DNA of 64,000 nt from Chrysomallon squamiferum (GCA_012295275.1 CM022665.1:31672957-31736956), one strand, 5' to 3'. Numbered from the stretch's first letter, positions 1 through 13,228 are shown. Notes: generated by a model from the letters alone, not told the origin. A program made the numbers and translations.

Positions 1-1056
1 GTTAATGGTTTCCATCAAAAGTGATAAAACTCAACACTTTGCATCTGCCCCTGAGAGTACTGTAAATAGAAATTAGTTAAATGAATGGACAGTGGAGACA
101 GGGAATCAAAGGGGCATTAACGATATGATAGGGAATCAAGGAGATGAAGATAGAGAATTGAGACTGCTCTGGAATGAGAATTAAAATTCAAGAGGGCATA
201 TGAGATGAAAATAGGAAATAAAGGGAGGAGCGGAGATGAGAACATGGCATCAAATGGAAGGCAGGAAGCATTTATGACAGTTAGTCTAATTAATTCACTG
301 TGTATTCCTAGCTTACTGAGCAAAAATATATAAATGTTATACATATCTAGAAGAAGCACTGGAGCAAGTTTATTATTTCCAAAACAAAAGCTGTTTGGGA
401 GGACCTAAGGTTAATTCACAAAACATATACTTAAATAATATACTGTTTTATTAAATTGACTCTAAACTTTACAATTAAACCAACTGTTCAAGAAAGAAAT
501 TTAGCTATCCTGTGTATGTTCCCAAATTATGTCTATCATGATTTTGCATCACACCCATTTAACTAACAAATATATAAGTAAATTTTCATTCAAATGATCT
601 TTGTGTATGAGCATGTGTGTGTTTCTGATAGAGAAAGAGAGAAAAATAGCATGATGAAGTAATTGGATTAGCTATATCTAGCCACAAATATGTTCATGGA
701 TAGTTGATATTCACATTTAAAAAGGCAGAAATGAATTTTTATTACTGACATCTACTTGAAGGTAATTATTTTGTTCAATCTTTATTAATGAAATATTTTT
801 AAAATCTCCTTTAACAATTTAAGTGGCCTAAGTATCATTTATATTATTAGAATTAAGAATGTTTTTAATGTATTTTGTTCAGTTATTTATTTGATGAGCA
901 TCAATATAAATTTAAAAGTGTTTGTTTTCCTGCCTACCAGAGTACATCTATACTAAAAATACTAGTTCATTCATTAAATAAATGCATTAGTATTCAAATT
1001 TGAAGTATCCAGCCTTTTATTAAGTATAAAATTACCTTTTTTTAAGATATAGTAAC

Positions 1057-2424
1057 CTGTCAACAGTTTTCTCCCCTGTATTTTTTATCTCTTCTTCATT
1101 AGCACAATCATAGGCATGTCCTTCATGTGTGTATATGCCTTTAAACCTACAAATAAAAGTAATTAAGCAATTTGAAGTGTGGATTATTTTAAAACTAGAT
1201 GGAGATGAAATATAAAACATAAAAAGATTTATGCAGATATATATTAATATACATAGCATTCTGTGTGCACATTATGATATGTATGTCACACATACAAAAA
1301 TACAAGTAATACATGCAGATATGTTGACAAGTGATTAGATGGACGGGTATAGATAAATCAATTAAACTACATAAAAGATGTAGAACAAAATTATTAATCA
1401 TTCCCTCACTTATCATTAATATTTTTATATTATTTTATATATTGTATAAACACAGACAGACACACACACAAATTTGTCCATCTTACACAAATATCCATAT
1501 ACAAACAGATATACATACATAATTTCTTCCTCTTAATTGTTGTTCTCACTCAAACACACACATCAAATCATTCACACACACACATACATACTCACTACAT
1601 ATACACATTGTTCATAGTGATAACGACAGTAAAATATTTGTTTATTCTTAATAGCAAGATATACTGACCTGATTGTATCAACTTGGTTAAGTTTCTTTAC
1701 TAATTCAACAGCAAAGTCACTGTTCCAGAGAACTCCCTCTAAAAAAAAAGAAATAATAAACAACAAAATTTTAGACGGGTAAAAAAAAAAAAAAAAAAAA
1801 AACCCAAACATTTAGCAGTGATTTACATTTCAGGATGTGAATTTTACAGGTGTTCTATTATATAGTGATTTTGTTATGTTAAATCTTTTCGACAAGGAAG
1901 AATAATTAGACCTAACCTGATGCATTATTTATAGATGTTAGAAAAAGAAAGAAAAAACAGAAAAAAGGTGTGTCAGGGATTAAGTACGAGACTTGGACAC
2001 ATAAAAAAGACATGTATATTATTATACAGTGATTATATTACCCTGTTAAATGTTTAAGATAAGGAAAACAAATTTAGAAGAGACTCGCACACTATTACAT
2101 GCACCTGCAGATGTTAGTATTATGTTAAAATACTTTTCTTGTATTTCAGTTATGTCCTTGGTTTGTCTTACATTTATTTTATTTAATTCAAATAAACTGA
2201 TCACAAGTTAAAATATCCTTTAATATTTTATATATAAATATTCAATTTATGAAGGAGACAAAAAAATATATAACAAATAAATAAATAAGTAAAGGAACAT
2301 GTGACAACAAACCAACACAAAAGTAATAATAATCATAATAATTTTTTACAAAAATAAAAATGTCAAGAGATATTTATGTGACAAAATACTGACATGAAAA
2401 TAAATGCAAATTTAGACACTAAGT

Positions 2425-2463
<39 letters not shown>

Positions 2464-4464
2464 TTTAAAATAATTGTAAAATAAATGTTAAAAAAAAAGA
2501 ATGAAAGAATAGAAAAACAAAAACAGGACAGAGATGATAAAAGATTTCTTCCTTGTTAAGTCAAAAATTACCTCTGCTGTATCCAGTATCCACACTCAGA
2601 AACACTGACCATTTTTTTCCTGATTCAAGAGGTGCATTGCTCAGTACATTAATAGCATGGGATGAGTCAAACATAAAATGCATATCATGGCTATTTGCTA
2701 ATTTGCTACATCTGAAAGAAAAAACTTTTTTTTTGAAGGAGAGTGATCAGTTCTCAATGTTTGTCAATGTTATGAACAAAATCTGTTTGATTGTTCTATT
2801 TTTTCCAACTTGAGTATGAGACTGAACAAGAATTCCATCTAATAAGCCATTAAGACTGATTTTTCTAAATGTTATTCTAATTTAAAGATACATATGCATG
2901 TGTTTGTACACATATGTTGATTATTTATGCTTAAGAGAAGACTCCGGTGTGGTGGTATGAAATTTCAGAAATGTGAATCACATTGCAATACAAATGTCTG
3001 AAACATACTAGAGGTATCATAACACAGGAAATAAAGTAGAACAAATACACCATTATTTAATACTTTCATAAAAATGTTATTTTTGATAAATATAAAAAGT
3101 GGTTGGATTTATATTAATGAGATATTTATAAACAAGTAAGTCACTTTTGCTAAAATGCAATCTGATTTAATCACTGATTAAGGTGGGTGTCTATAGATTC
3201 ACAATATATTTCAACATTGAAACTTTACCAGAAAATAACCAATTAAACAGAAACATTTGAACAACATCAGAAGGCCACATTATTAATTTACTGATACCAA
3301 ACCTTTCTATTTTATCTGCTGTAATTGGAATCCCATACAAAATGTCATCAAAGCCATTATCTGCATAAAAATGAGCTTCCCTGATAGTGGACACAACAAT
3401 TCTTTGTTTGGTTCCTCCTGTCTGAATTAATGCCAGTTCTCTAAAAAAGAGAATTACAATATTCATGTAACTGAAGAAAAAATAACACACACACATTCAT
3501 ATACATATACATATAAAATTTTAGGAATGCATTCAAGGTTTCATTAAAAAGAAAAAATATATATTTGGTAAATGATAGGGTCTCATGTTTGTATCATATA
3601 AAAATATTTATCTTAAGACTTTAAGATATATCTAAAAATACACATCTAATCACATGTATGATGTGGAATACACATATTTTGTATTAAATAAATAAAAGTC
3701 CAAATAACTTGATATCACATTAATAAAATTTGGTTTTAATATCGAAAAAATGTCCACAATATGTTTTCTAAAATATGTATTTAATAAAAATGCACTACAT
3801 AAAACAGATTATACAAATAAGATAAGTATATCTTCTTTAGTATTTCATAACATCCTTAAATATGTATACCCAAGAATAATAATTATTGTTTAGTAATTTT
3901 TAATCAGAAATAAAATGATATAAAGACTAAAAATATAAACAAAACTTAAAATGCAAGTAGAGATTGGCAACTTCAATTTGAATAACCCAGCTATGTTGCT
4001 AAATGTGTGAAATAAATAAATAAATAAATAAATAAATAAAATATTTTTTTAAAAAGAATGAATATTTAGCTAATTATCAGTGATAGTTTAGATTTATGGT
4101 ATTCTTCCCAGACCTTTCAGTCTTGGATTTTTAAATCTGAAAACTCTAGTAATTTGTACAATTTCCAGGAAGTACTAGAATCACTGGGTGCATTAAGATG
4201 TTAGAAGCTATTTCCCACCAAGTTTTGAAACTAAAACTTTCTATAATTATTCTTCACTGATTTTTCAAACTATTTTTTTCAGACTGTTATAATATACACT
4301 TACATGGTTTTGTGAGTCTTTGTATGAGGACGAAGTTGTATACCAAATTCCTTGCATATCTCCAGCATTTTCAAACCATTATGTTTAGCTTTTGCAAGAT
4401 CCACTAGAAAACATGGAGTTGGGAGATCAACAACAGTGGCAGGCAGGCTTCCACTTGATTCCAT
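1057..4464 (-). CDS. D-serine dehydratase / D-threonine aldolase family PLP enzyme (5' part, five exons)
   Basis: Fold-type III PLP enzyme (alanine-racemase-like N-terminal barrel) of the eukaryotic DSD1 family, which deaminates D-serine to pyruvate and ammonia; the related D-threonine aldolases cleave beta-hydroxy D-amino acids. Exons on the minus strand: 4304-4464 (ATG at 4464), 3303-3440, 2572-2711, 1669-1738 and 1057-1146. All have GT-AG borders and the reading phase is kept at every junction, giving 199 residues. The product contains RPHTKTHK at residues 45-52, with Lys49 predicted to hold PLP, then LIQTGGTKQ, VVSTIREA, DDILYGIPI, the strand SVFLSVDTGYSR, and FKGIYTHEGHAYDC, which matches the family's 'GxYtHxGxxY' strand. 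The family is usually 370-420 residues, so about half is present; the zinc-binding His/Cys of the C-terminal domain would lie left of base 1. The start is the first ATG after the acceptor at 4467-4468. Choosing between dehydratase and aldolase needs the missing C-terminus. Confidence 0.92.
2430..2458. repeat. (AT)n microsatellite
   Basis: About 14 uninterrupted AT dinucleotides within an intron of the D-serine dehydratase-like gene. Confidence 0.95.
4009..4041. repeat. (AAAT)n microsatellite
   Basis: About eight perfect tetranucleotide units in the intron between the first and second coding exons of the D-serine dehydratase-like gene. Similar AAAT runs recur at 4467-4520 and 5088-5104. Confidence 0.95.
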
Positions 4465-5668
4465 GTCTAAAATAAATAAATAAGTAATTAGGTAAATAAA
4501 TAAATAAGAAATAAATAAAATGTAATACATTCTTAATAACTATTTATCTCAGTTTACCATTAGTTAAATGCAATACATTTACTGTCTCTATTTATTATTA
4601 TTATTATTATTATTATAAAAATTATTTTATGCTTTTCTTGGGATATTATCAACTTTGGCAGTTTAACCATCAAACCAAAATTTGTTTTCTTTCCTTGAAA
4701 AAAATGAAGTATTCTTTAATAAAATTTAATATAAATTTCTGGATGGTGTTAACTAGAGATATTATCTGATTATGCTGTTTGATGTTTATTTTGATTTTGT
4801 ATAATAATATAAAATGTCTTTGATTCATTATGTTAAGCAATTTATTTACCACATCAACAGTTTATGTCTAAAAAGCAAAACTAAATGTTTTAATTTAACA
4901 GTTATTGCTACAAATCTTGAATCTTATTAAAAACAATTTTACAGAAATGCGAAAATTCACTGTTGTTGAAGTTTGGAATAATTTATGTGGAAGTTTCTAC
5001 CAAATTATTTCTAAAATCCAATATAATGCATAATAAAATCAAAAACAAAAATCTTTTCTCTTATTTTTTTTAAATTTTATTTTAAAAATAAATAAATAAA
5101 TAAAACTGTATTTCAGTATAATATTATTAGAACTATTTACAGCACTTTCAAATAAAAAAAACCTAAGTCTGAAATGTTCTGGATGAAAGGATAACAAATT
5201 AATTTTATGCGACTTCTAGATCAAAACAAAGATGGAATGAGAAAAGAAAAATTTCCCAACTAACAAAACCTTGAATTGAATAAAATGAAAACTGAACATA
5301 ATTGATTACCTTCTACCATGAATTATACGCTACACATAGACTGATTATAGTATAATTATATTAATACTGTACCGGTGTGCTACAATCATGTGCCGATTTA
5401 TTGCAATATAATATAGTTATTAACTCAATAACTGTACAAAAATGTCATTATGATTTTATGACAGCATTCAATTTAGCATTTGTGTTTGTATCATCAGCTT
5501 GTTATCTAAACAAGTTCCTGGTGGCATTTGACCTACCCTATAGTTACACAATAGCAAACAAAAGCCAAAGAAAATGACAAACCGTTTAATGTAGCTGTTT
5601 AGACTGGTTTCATTCATACAGCTAATATTATAGAACGATCTACATCGCAACAAGAAATAGTGTGTCTT

Positions 5669-5697
5669 TTAATTTTTTTTTTTTTTTTTTTTTTTTA
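5669..5697. repeat. Poly-T tract
   Basis: A run of about 28 T near the 5' end of the D-serine dehydratase-like gene. Other long homopolymers are at 1781-1801 (A), 6697-6719 (A), 9408-9431 (A), 32251-32272 (T) and 39041-39067 (T). Confidence 0.9.
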
Positions 5698-6057
5698 AAT
5701 ACATCTGTGCATGAATGGTATAATTTCATTTTAGGATTTAATTAGATTTAATTATATTGTTAATGTCAGGAGACGATTTGACATCAGAGAATCATTATAC
5801 AAGAAAATAATAAGTGATGAGAATTAGAAAGTTTATTGTATTTAATTATTCACATTTTTAATATAGGTGCAGGAGACTGCGTTCTCTGAAAAGAAAAATT
5901 TAAACAACCTTATGAGACGACCCCCTACCCGCTTCCAAATTACGACAAGACCTGTTATTAGGTTGATTAACAGGTAGACTCATTCACACGAAGCTTTCTA
6001 TTTAACATATGATACTAATTTTGCGAATATGTAACATTAATGTTATCCTTTACTTAC

Positions 6058-6130
6058 CTGTAGCGTATATATTCACAAATATATCTAGTAACAGCAGTTT
6101 ATTACTCTTTTTAATCATCGATTTTGGTCG
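6058..6130 (-). other. Candidate 5' UTR exon of the D-serine dehydratase-like gene
   Basis: On the minus strand the sequence reads CTACAG|GTAAGTA, a near-perfect splice donor with its GT at 6056-6057. The first coding exon of the gene to the left begins with a splice acceptor two bases before its ATG, so a noncoding upstream exon is required. This is the best donor I see within 2 kb. The upstream limit given is arbitrary because no transcription start is visible. Confidence 0.4.
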
Positions 6131-6159
6131 GTAGGTGCTGTTTTGATTTTTATCTGACG

Positions 6160-8850
6160 AAAATCAAACACATTTCAATGAACAGCTGTTTGTACAACAT
6201 CAAGGATTTGAACATTTCCACAATGGTTAACATAATGCATGTAATAATGATCTGTAATATTTGTTTTCCCCTGATCTGTCAGTCTTAGTATCTGAATGTC
6301 TGTTTCTGTGTCAGTTTATTTAGTGTTCTGTCTGTATTTATTTTTATTTTAAAATCTTTATTCAAAGTTTAAAAATGTTTTTTTTTTTTTTTTTGTTCGA
6401 AAAGTCGTGATCAAGGCGGGATTACCCATATAGGCTTTCTAGGCTAGAGCTTAGGGTGACAGTTTATGAAAACTGTTACATAGTATCCTTTTCAGATGAT
6501 AGCCTACTTCTTATAGCAGACTATGGCTCTCTGTTGATAATGTATTTTTTACAGTATATGCAGGTCACACCCCTCTCTTAATGTGGTATGGTTTAAAGGC
6601 CCTATTGGGCAGTGTTGGCTAATAATAAGACTGTGGCTCCATGATGCATCACAAATACATGTGTTTGAAAAGTTAAGCCATCAGAAAACAACAACAAAAA
6701 AAAAAAAAAAAAAAAAAAACACCAACAAAAAACATTCTGTTTTAAGATATTTATTAATTAAATAAGAACTGTAAACAAATTCTTAGTGAATCGAGTAAAG
6801 GAGTCTAAAGTGTTAATATTAATTGTTATTAATCAGCTTTTGGTATTACCTTTATATTAATTAAATAATTTAATTGTAATATAATTAATATATTTTTTTA
6901 TTATTTATCTATTTATTTATTAATTATTATTATTTATTTATTTATTTATTTATTTTGATATTTTGAGTGGTCCGTACGGATTGTGAGACGACATGGCGCT
7001 TTTTTAGTTGATACCCGCTCTATCCCTCTAGGGCGATAATGCAACGTGGTATCTTGCACGTACTCTCGACATCCTGTACCATGACAGAGTAGAAAAGCAG
7101 TAACATTAAGCTGTAACTTACCCGATACACTATAATATTTAGTAAATGTATACACTCCCTGATTATACAGAGATTCTAAGTGTTCTTGATCCTTTGTTCG
7201 CGTCCTTTCTTTTTTTTCTTCTTTTTTTTCCCTTTTTTTTTTCATGTTTCTTCTGCTCTGTTTTGTAAATATTGTACAAATGACAAAGACTGAAAGAATG
7301 GTTGTCGAATGCCATAGTTACAAGTTAAGCAATAATAATAATAATATTAATAATGTTTCGATTTTGTGAATCCATTTAAAATTGTTTGGATAAAAAGGGG
7401 GAAAAAAATGTTAACTGACGACTAAAGGTTATTAAAATGAAATTAATTTAAGACGATGATATTTGTTACTTAGTTTATTTTACTTACTTATTTATTCATT
7501 TATTGTTGTTTGTTTGTTTTTTTGTTGTTGTTTTTTTACATTTTTTTTATATTTTTTATTACTAATATTCACTTAAATGTGACACAATGTCGTAACCTCT
7601 GGATTAAGAACTGTTATTTATGTTAAGTTTGTGGATATGTATTGCGTTTTTCTGCATCTTGGCAAAATACAGGACTGATACCGAGAAAGATATCTAATTT
7701 CTAACTTTTTAATATGAATTGATTTGTTGGTGAAACAACACTTGTTTATTTTAATTACCATATGTTAATGCATACATTCTGAACATTATAATTTGTTTAG
7801 ACATTATTTAAAGTCGTTATATATATATGTAACCACAATTTTTCACTATATACATATATTATAAACAATACTAATGGTGGCAGCAGTAGTAATATTATTA
7901 TTATTATAATAAAAACAACAATAGCAAATAGAAAAGAGATGACAAGAATACCGAAAAAAACAAAGAAAAAGAAAAATTACCACGAAATAAAAATAAAAAA
8001 AAATCGGCAAAGAATAAGAAATAATATTAATATTATATATCTGACAGGAAAACAAATCACAATTTTTCTTTTGTATTAAATGTTGTTTTGTGCCACAGGA
8101 ATGGAATCAAAAATTATTTTAACCATTTTATAGATAATAATGCTCTTAGCATCCCGACTGAAATGTAATCGATTTAAGTAAGCATGTCCAAATACGACTG
8201 CATTAGATTTTAACTTAAAAACCAAGCAAAGCAAAATTAATAACAATATAGACAGAATCATTATTTCTGAATTTATTAGATCATAAACATGTTCACTTTC
8301 AATTCTGCTTTATGAGCTATGATATTAAATGAAGAAGAAGAAGGAAAAGAAGAAATACGAAAAGAATAAAGAAAGAAGAAAAATGCATGCGGCCCGCGCG
8401 GCTTTCTGAGTGGCCCGCCTAATTTCAAAAGGAATAATAAAATCTCCGATTAAATTAGTACCTGCGGCCCGCCTGAGGACCAGCCATGTCTCATGGTGCC
8501 CGCTTCTCGAAAAAGATTGCCCATGCCTGTTCTATTGTGAATGCACTCATTTAGGTTTCTAGGCGTTCTTTATTCGCTTCAACAGCTTTAATGGAACAAT
8601 TAAGTACCATTTTTATTTTTTTTTAAAAACTAACTTTATTTGATTGAAAGAAAACTATTTTCAGTATACAAAATCTATTACAGGAAAATATTTTATATTT
8701 CATGTTTACAAAAGTCTGCCTGGACGTCAAACGGGTTATATCAGCTTAGAAATGCTACAGCATCATGTCCGTTTTCATTTGTCCTTTAATCAGCTGTTAT
8801 TTGATATATATTATTATATGTTTTATTTAAATATCTCTCAAATGTCAGAA
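6160..8850. other. Intergenic stretch with decayed repeat pieces, no supported gene
   Basis: The stretch is mostly AT-rich. Two blocks are clearly less AT-rich. The block at about 6405-6470 resembles the degraded end of a DNA transposon ('attacccatataggc'). The block at 6960-7110 is unclassified; on the minus strand it stays open over 6946-7245 (99 codons), but low-complexity Lys/Glu codons come from a poly-T/C tract and I recognise no domain. The third block, 8385-8528, is listed separately. No splice-supported exon was found. Confidence 0.5.
8385..8528 (-). mobile_element. Possible hAT-type transposon end
   Basis: Read on the minus strand from 8528, the block starts CAGGCATGGGCAATC, then has several GCGGGCC stretches. 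That is the style of many animal hAT terminal sequences (CAGNNNTGGGCAAACTTTTT followed by GC-rich subterminal repeats). Its GC content stands out sharply from the flanks. I could not find a partner terminus or target duplication, so it may be a solo relic. Confidence 0.35.
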
Positions 8851-8852
8851 AC

Positions 8853-9344
8853 TTAATTGTTCAGCAAGATGGTTAATAGTTTTGAACATCCGAGAAGTGC
8901 AGTGATGAAAACGGTTGCTGCAGATAGTTGACTAACACCTTGTGTTGTCGCCTCCATTGATGCTGTGGTGGTATTCTGTGTAACAGTAGACGTTTCATTG
9001 CCAGAGCTGCTTTCAGAACTGCTTTCAGTACTACTTTCAGTACTGATATCAGTATTGTTACTTGCTGCGGTCGAAGACCCGTCAACACCTAATAATTAAC
9101 AAATGATATAATAATAAAACATTTCTGAATTAGTCATTTTTTTCTTCTCCGCATTTTAATTTTACTTTTTTTCTTATCATCATAATCATTTATTCTTATT
9201 TTTGTATATATAGCATATTTATAAATGCATACATTCACACATACATATTTTAAAGGTAACAATTATAACCTGAAATTAATACTTACATAAATTAAGTAAC
9301 AGACATACATACAATACCACAGAGATCTGGAACCATGTTGCCAT
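8853..9344 (-). CDS. Small secreted Ser/Thr-rich protein with GPI-like tail (gene A)
   Basis: Two exons on the minus strand, 9287-9344 (ATG at 9344) and 8853-9088, joined in phase 1 with a GTAAGT donor and a TAG acceptor; 97 residues. Residues 1-20 form a typical signal peptide (hydrophobic ISVVLYVCLLLNLC). The body, about residues 21-70, is almost entirely Ser, Thr, Asn, Glu and Ala, with the repeat STESSTESSSESSSGNETS, so dense O-glycosylation is expected; NETS and NNTD are N-glycosylation sequons. The last 24 residues are hydrophobic (SAATVFITALLG, then KLLTILLNN), as in GPI-attachment signals, although a one-pass membrane anchor is possible. The ATG follows the acceptor directly, so an upstream noncoding exon must exist. 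I do not recognise the family; function unknown. The layout is the same as in the gene at 12391-13364. Confidence 0.72.
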
Positions 9345-9406
9345 CTTAAAAAAATATATAATAATAATAATATTAAATTTTAAAATTTTAAATTTAAAAC
9401 AAGCAG

Positions 9407-9438
<32 letters not shown>

Positions 9439-10525
9439 CAAACAAACCCGTAAGAATTAAAAATAAAAATGTTGTAGCCAAAAAAAATTAATAAAATAAA
9501 TAAATAAATAAATAATAAAATAAAACAAATAAAAATTAAAAATTATTTAGCTGTATTTTTTATTATATTTTTTTTTAGGGGAATTGTTTTATCATTGAAA
9601 TTAACTATTTTAATTTAGCAATCAGGAGTAAATTGTAAATTAAAAGTGTATATGTATGTCTTTATTAATTAATTTCTTTATATATACGTATTTTACTAAA
9701 CAGCGTTATACAGTCACGTTGTAAATTAAGCGATGATAATTAAGCAGAAAACAACACAAACAAATAAACAAAAAGACTTCAGTACAATATTATAGAATGT
9801 GTAATTGGTTTTTGGTGTTTTGTTGTTATTCTTAATGTTGCGGTTTTTAAGTTTTGTAATATATTAAGTTTAATTTCAATTAAAATAATAATAATAATTG
9901 TGGTTGTAGCAGTAGTAATATTATTATTATAATAATAAAAACAACAATAACAAATACAAAATTAAAATATAGTAAACCGAAAGAAAAAAAGAAAAAGAAA
10001 AATAACCACGAAAAAATAAACAAGGAATAAAAAATTATATTAAGAAACTGCATCAAAAATAAAGATAACTTTTAAATGCTACTAAATAAATTAAATATTA
10101 CAGTATTTATCAAACTATTTAGATTTGTAATGTTTTACCTTATCAGGATTTTCCTAAGGAAACTGTTCTTTTCACTTAATTTCGTACAACTCTATCCACT
10201 TTCAGTGACTGAAACGACAGCTCAGTAATAAAATATTTTAAGACGAAAGAAATGTAGGCTTCCTCAGTGAAGATAGCGGGTTTAAAGTTCTTTATATACC
10301 TGTTTGCCTTCAGCCGATGCGCAAAGGTTAAGAAAGTATCAAATAACAACGCGAAATTTGAATCATGTTACTGTTTTAAAACTCGCACTAACATTTCATC
10401 CTGGAATATCCGGGAATCATCTGAGTCACGAAAGGTAAAACTTCTTTAAAGACATTTTCACGTAGGCCTACTCCTGTTTACTAGAAATAAAGTGTTATTT
10501 TTCAGTTTACGAATTTCCTTGTAAG

Positions 10526-10549
10526 CAATATAAATAAATAAATTAATTA

Positions 10550-10606
<57 letters not shown>

Positions 10607-10682
10607 TACAATAACAATAAAAGAAAATGAAAGTAACAAGGATTAAATAATAAATAAATAAATAAATTAATTAATTAATAAT

Positions 10683-10717
<35 letters not shown>

Positions 10718-10758
10718 TAACAATAAAAGAAAATGAAAGTAACAAGGATTAAATAATA
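10526..10758. repeat. Tandem duplication of an AT-rich block with (AAT)n
   Basis: Two adjacent copies of about 115 bp share the same order: AAAT units, ATTA units, (AAT)n, then ACAATAACAATAAAAGAAAA and TGAAAGTAACAAGGATTAAA. The first copy has the longer AAT array. The identical unique tails show a recent duplication rather than independent microsatellite growth. Confidence 0.85.
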
Positions 10759-11145
10759 AATAAATAAATTCTAAGAATAAAAAATTTCAATTTTGTGTTA
10801 AATATATATGTATATATATTAATAATAAAAATTAAAAATAAATAAAAATCTTAACAACTGAAACAAAAAGAAAATAAAGATTACTTAAATTAGTACTAAA
10901 AAAAAGGAAATAAAAATAAAGAAATAAGTAAAGAAATAAATCAAAAATGCGTATAACGTTTCAGTTAAAAAAGATCAATGAATTAACTGCTTTTAATATC
11001 AAAATTCTTTAACTCCAGCTGGTCTTCTGTCTCTGTAATCCATTTCGCTATCATTTCTTCGGTTTTCATAGCATTCTTAGATGGATATATCGAGAGATAT
11101 GTAGATGGCTACCTACGTATGTATATGTTTGTATTCACGGATGTA

Positions 11146-11205
11146 TGTCGCCCAATAGCCAATATGTTTTTCGTGCTGGGGTGTCGTTAAACATTCATTC
11201 AGAGA
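11146..11205 (+). repeat. Fragment of a dispersed molluscan-type repeat
   Basis: The text 'tgtcgcccaatagccaat' followed by 'tgctggggtgtcgttaaac' and 'attcattcag' is of a kind I associate with dispersed repeats in molluscan genomes. Only this short piece is recognisable here. Confidence 0.5.
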
Positions 11206-12390
11206 GAAAGAGAAAACAGACAGATGGATGGAAAGAAAAATACATGTAGATGAATAGATAAGCTGAAAGCGAGATGGAAATTACATTTGTAAAGAGTTAA
11301 TTAGCAGATGGAAAAAGAAACTATGTTATAAAAAAACCATTTAAAATAAATATCTAATAAGCATCCTTCCCTACCTGGAACAAAAATAAGGTTCAGCCGT
11401 GTAGAACATGTAATAATTTATATTATAAAATATTGGTTAGCATCCTTTTGCAAACATTTCATCTTCCAGGTAGTGATTTGTATTTTGACTTTCATAGATT
11501 TTTCCACCGAATTTTCTTTGTGATGGCTAACTCGGTGAACGTGTTTTTAGTGACCAATCTTAGAACCACCCTTTTGAATCTTGGTGATATCCATGTTAAA
11601 ATACTGGTCATGGAATGATTACCAAACATTCACAAGTAAACAGATCAGTGTTCTAAGGAACAGCCCCTTCCGCTGTTAGTACTTTTATCCATTGTTTTCA
11701 TTTCGTATGTGAAGTTATTAAAAGCGAGCAAACGAATTTAACAAGGAATGAATTATGAAAATAGTATCATCTAAAAAAATAGTGTCTAAAATATTGAACT
11801 GAAGAGTAAGGATTTCACTTTATGGTTAATATGGGTACCAAAGGCAAACAGAAGACGGCTTCAGGAATGGATTTATGCATCGAGGACACCGAGTTGTAAT
11901 TATGAAAACTGAAAATGTCATTAAACAGGATAAATATATGTGAATTTTAAACATGGGTAACGTTTACTTTTAGCAATTATTACTCGTTTATTACATATTA
12001 AATTAAAAAAAAAACTTTAGGACAGTGTCAAGAATTTATTTTGGATACACAGATGACAAATACTTCATGAATAAACAACATATTGTCTATTAACACAACT
12101 TTATTGTCTATTAAACTTCATAATCAATCACATTTCAAATATCAGTAAGCCCATATTTACTGAACTTAACAATTTTAATTTTGTCATTTAAAATATTAAA
12201 GTTAAAAAATAACACGCACTAATAATTTTTTTTTTTTTAATTTAATTAAAAATTAAAACAACCACTTTGCCTCATTCATAAGCTAGTGTCCAGAAAATGT
12301 ATTTATTACATTTGACTAGGCACTATTATATACCTATAATTAAACAGGCTAGCTCAGAGGCTATAATTTCAACATCTTTTTTAATGCACT

Positions 12391-13196
12391 TTAAATCAAC
12401 AAAGACATGAAAAGAAATGCTGCTAGCATAACTGAAATAACCAGAGTTGAGGATATGATTTCATAAGCAGCACTGTCAGCGGTGGTTGTTTGACCCATAA
12501 CCTCTGGCGTTGCCATACCACTTTTGCCTTCATCATAATCACTATCAGTATCTTCAGTTGATAAACCAAAGTCTACTTCTGGTGCAACTGTTGATGTGTC
12601 TCCTCCATCGCCAGTGGCAGCTGTAGTGATTGGAGCATCAGTATCAGTAAAAACTGGAGGAACAGTAGTAGCTAGAGCGCCTGCTGTAGCATCTCCACCG
12701 TCTCCACCGTCTCCACCAGCTCCACCATCTCCACCAGCTCCACCATCTCCACCATCTCCACCATCACCACCATCATCACCACCATCACCACCATCACCAT
12801 CATCACCACCTGGTGCTGCTGGTACTGCAGTAGTCGCAGGTGCTGCAGCATCAGTAGCACCAATTGTAGTACTATCTTGTGCTTTGGTAAGTGTCCCTGA
12901 AAAAACAAAATGACGATTGCTTACCTCTTGTTTTGTTTTCCGTTTTAATATTGTTTGGATACTTTCTCTTTTTTTTGGGGGGGGGAGGGGAGGGAGTTAA
13001 TGGCTTATTGAGGTTAGAAAACAAAACAGAAAATAAGAAAGAAAACATAAATTGGAAGAGCCAATAAGAAAGACCAAAATAACAGATGGAAGTAAATATA
13101 AAAACTGAAATACTTATTTTGTATTTTTAATTACGGTTGTTCATATAATTTAAGGAAAACTGATCATCATAATTATTTTCAGGAATTTGCACTAAA

Positions 13197-13228
<32 letters not shown>

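Larger units (their letters stand above)
9360..12385. other. Spacer between the two small secreted-protein genes
   Basis: AT-rich sequence dominated by AAT/AAAT repeats (9480-9540, 9885-9945, 10526-10758) with no splice-supported exon. A minus-strand donor-like ATAAG|GTAAAAC near 10137 could end a noncoding first exon of gene A. Near 11146-11205 lies a fragment of a dispersed repeat. Confidence 0.45.

Noticed and set aside
1-1000. Further 3' exons of the D-serine dehydratase-like gene
   Set aside because: No segment with family motifs (such as the zinc-ligand region) and splice borders was found left of 1057; the rest of the gene must lie outside the window.
12596-12913. Pro/Ser-rich 105-codon plus-strand ORF (PPSPPSPP)
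   Set aside because: It is the antisense of the GGD repeat in gene B; the minus strand has a signal-peptide exon, proper splice sites and a C-terminal anchor.
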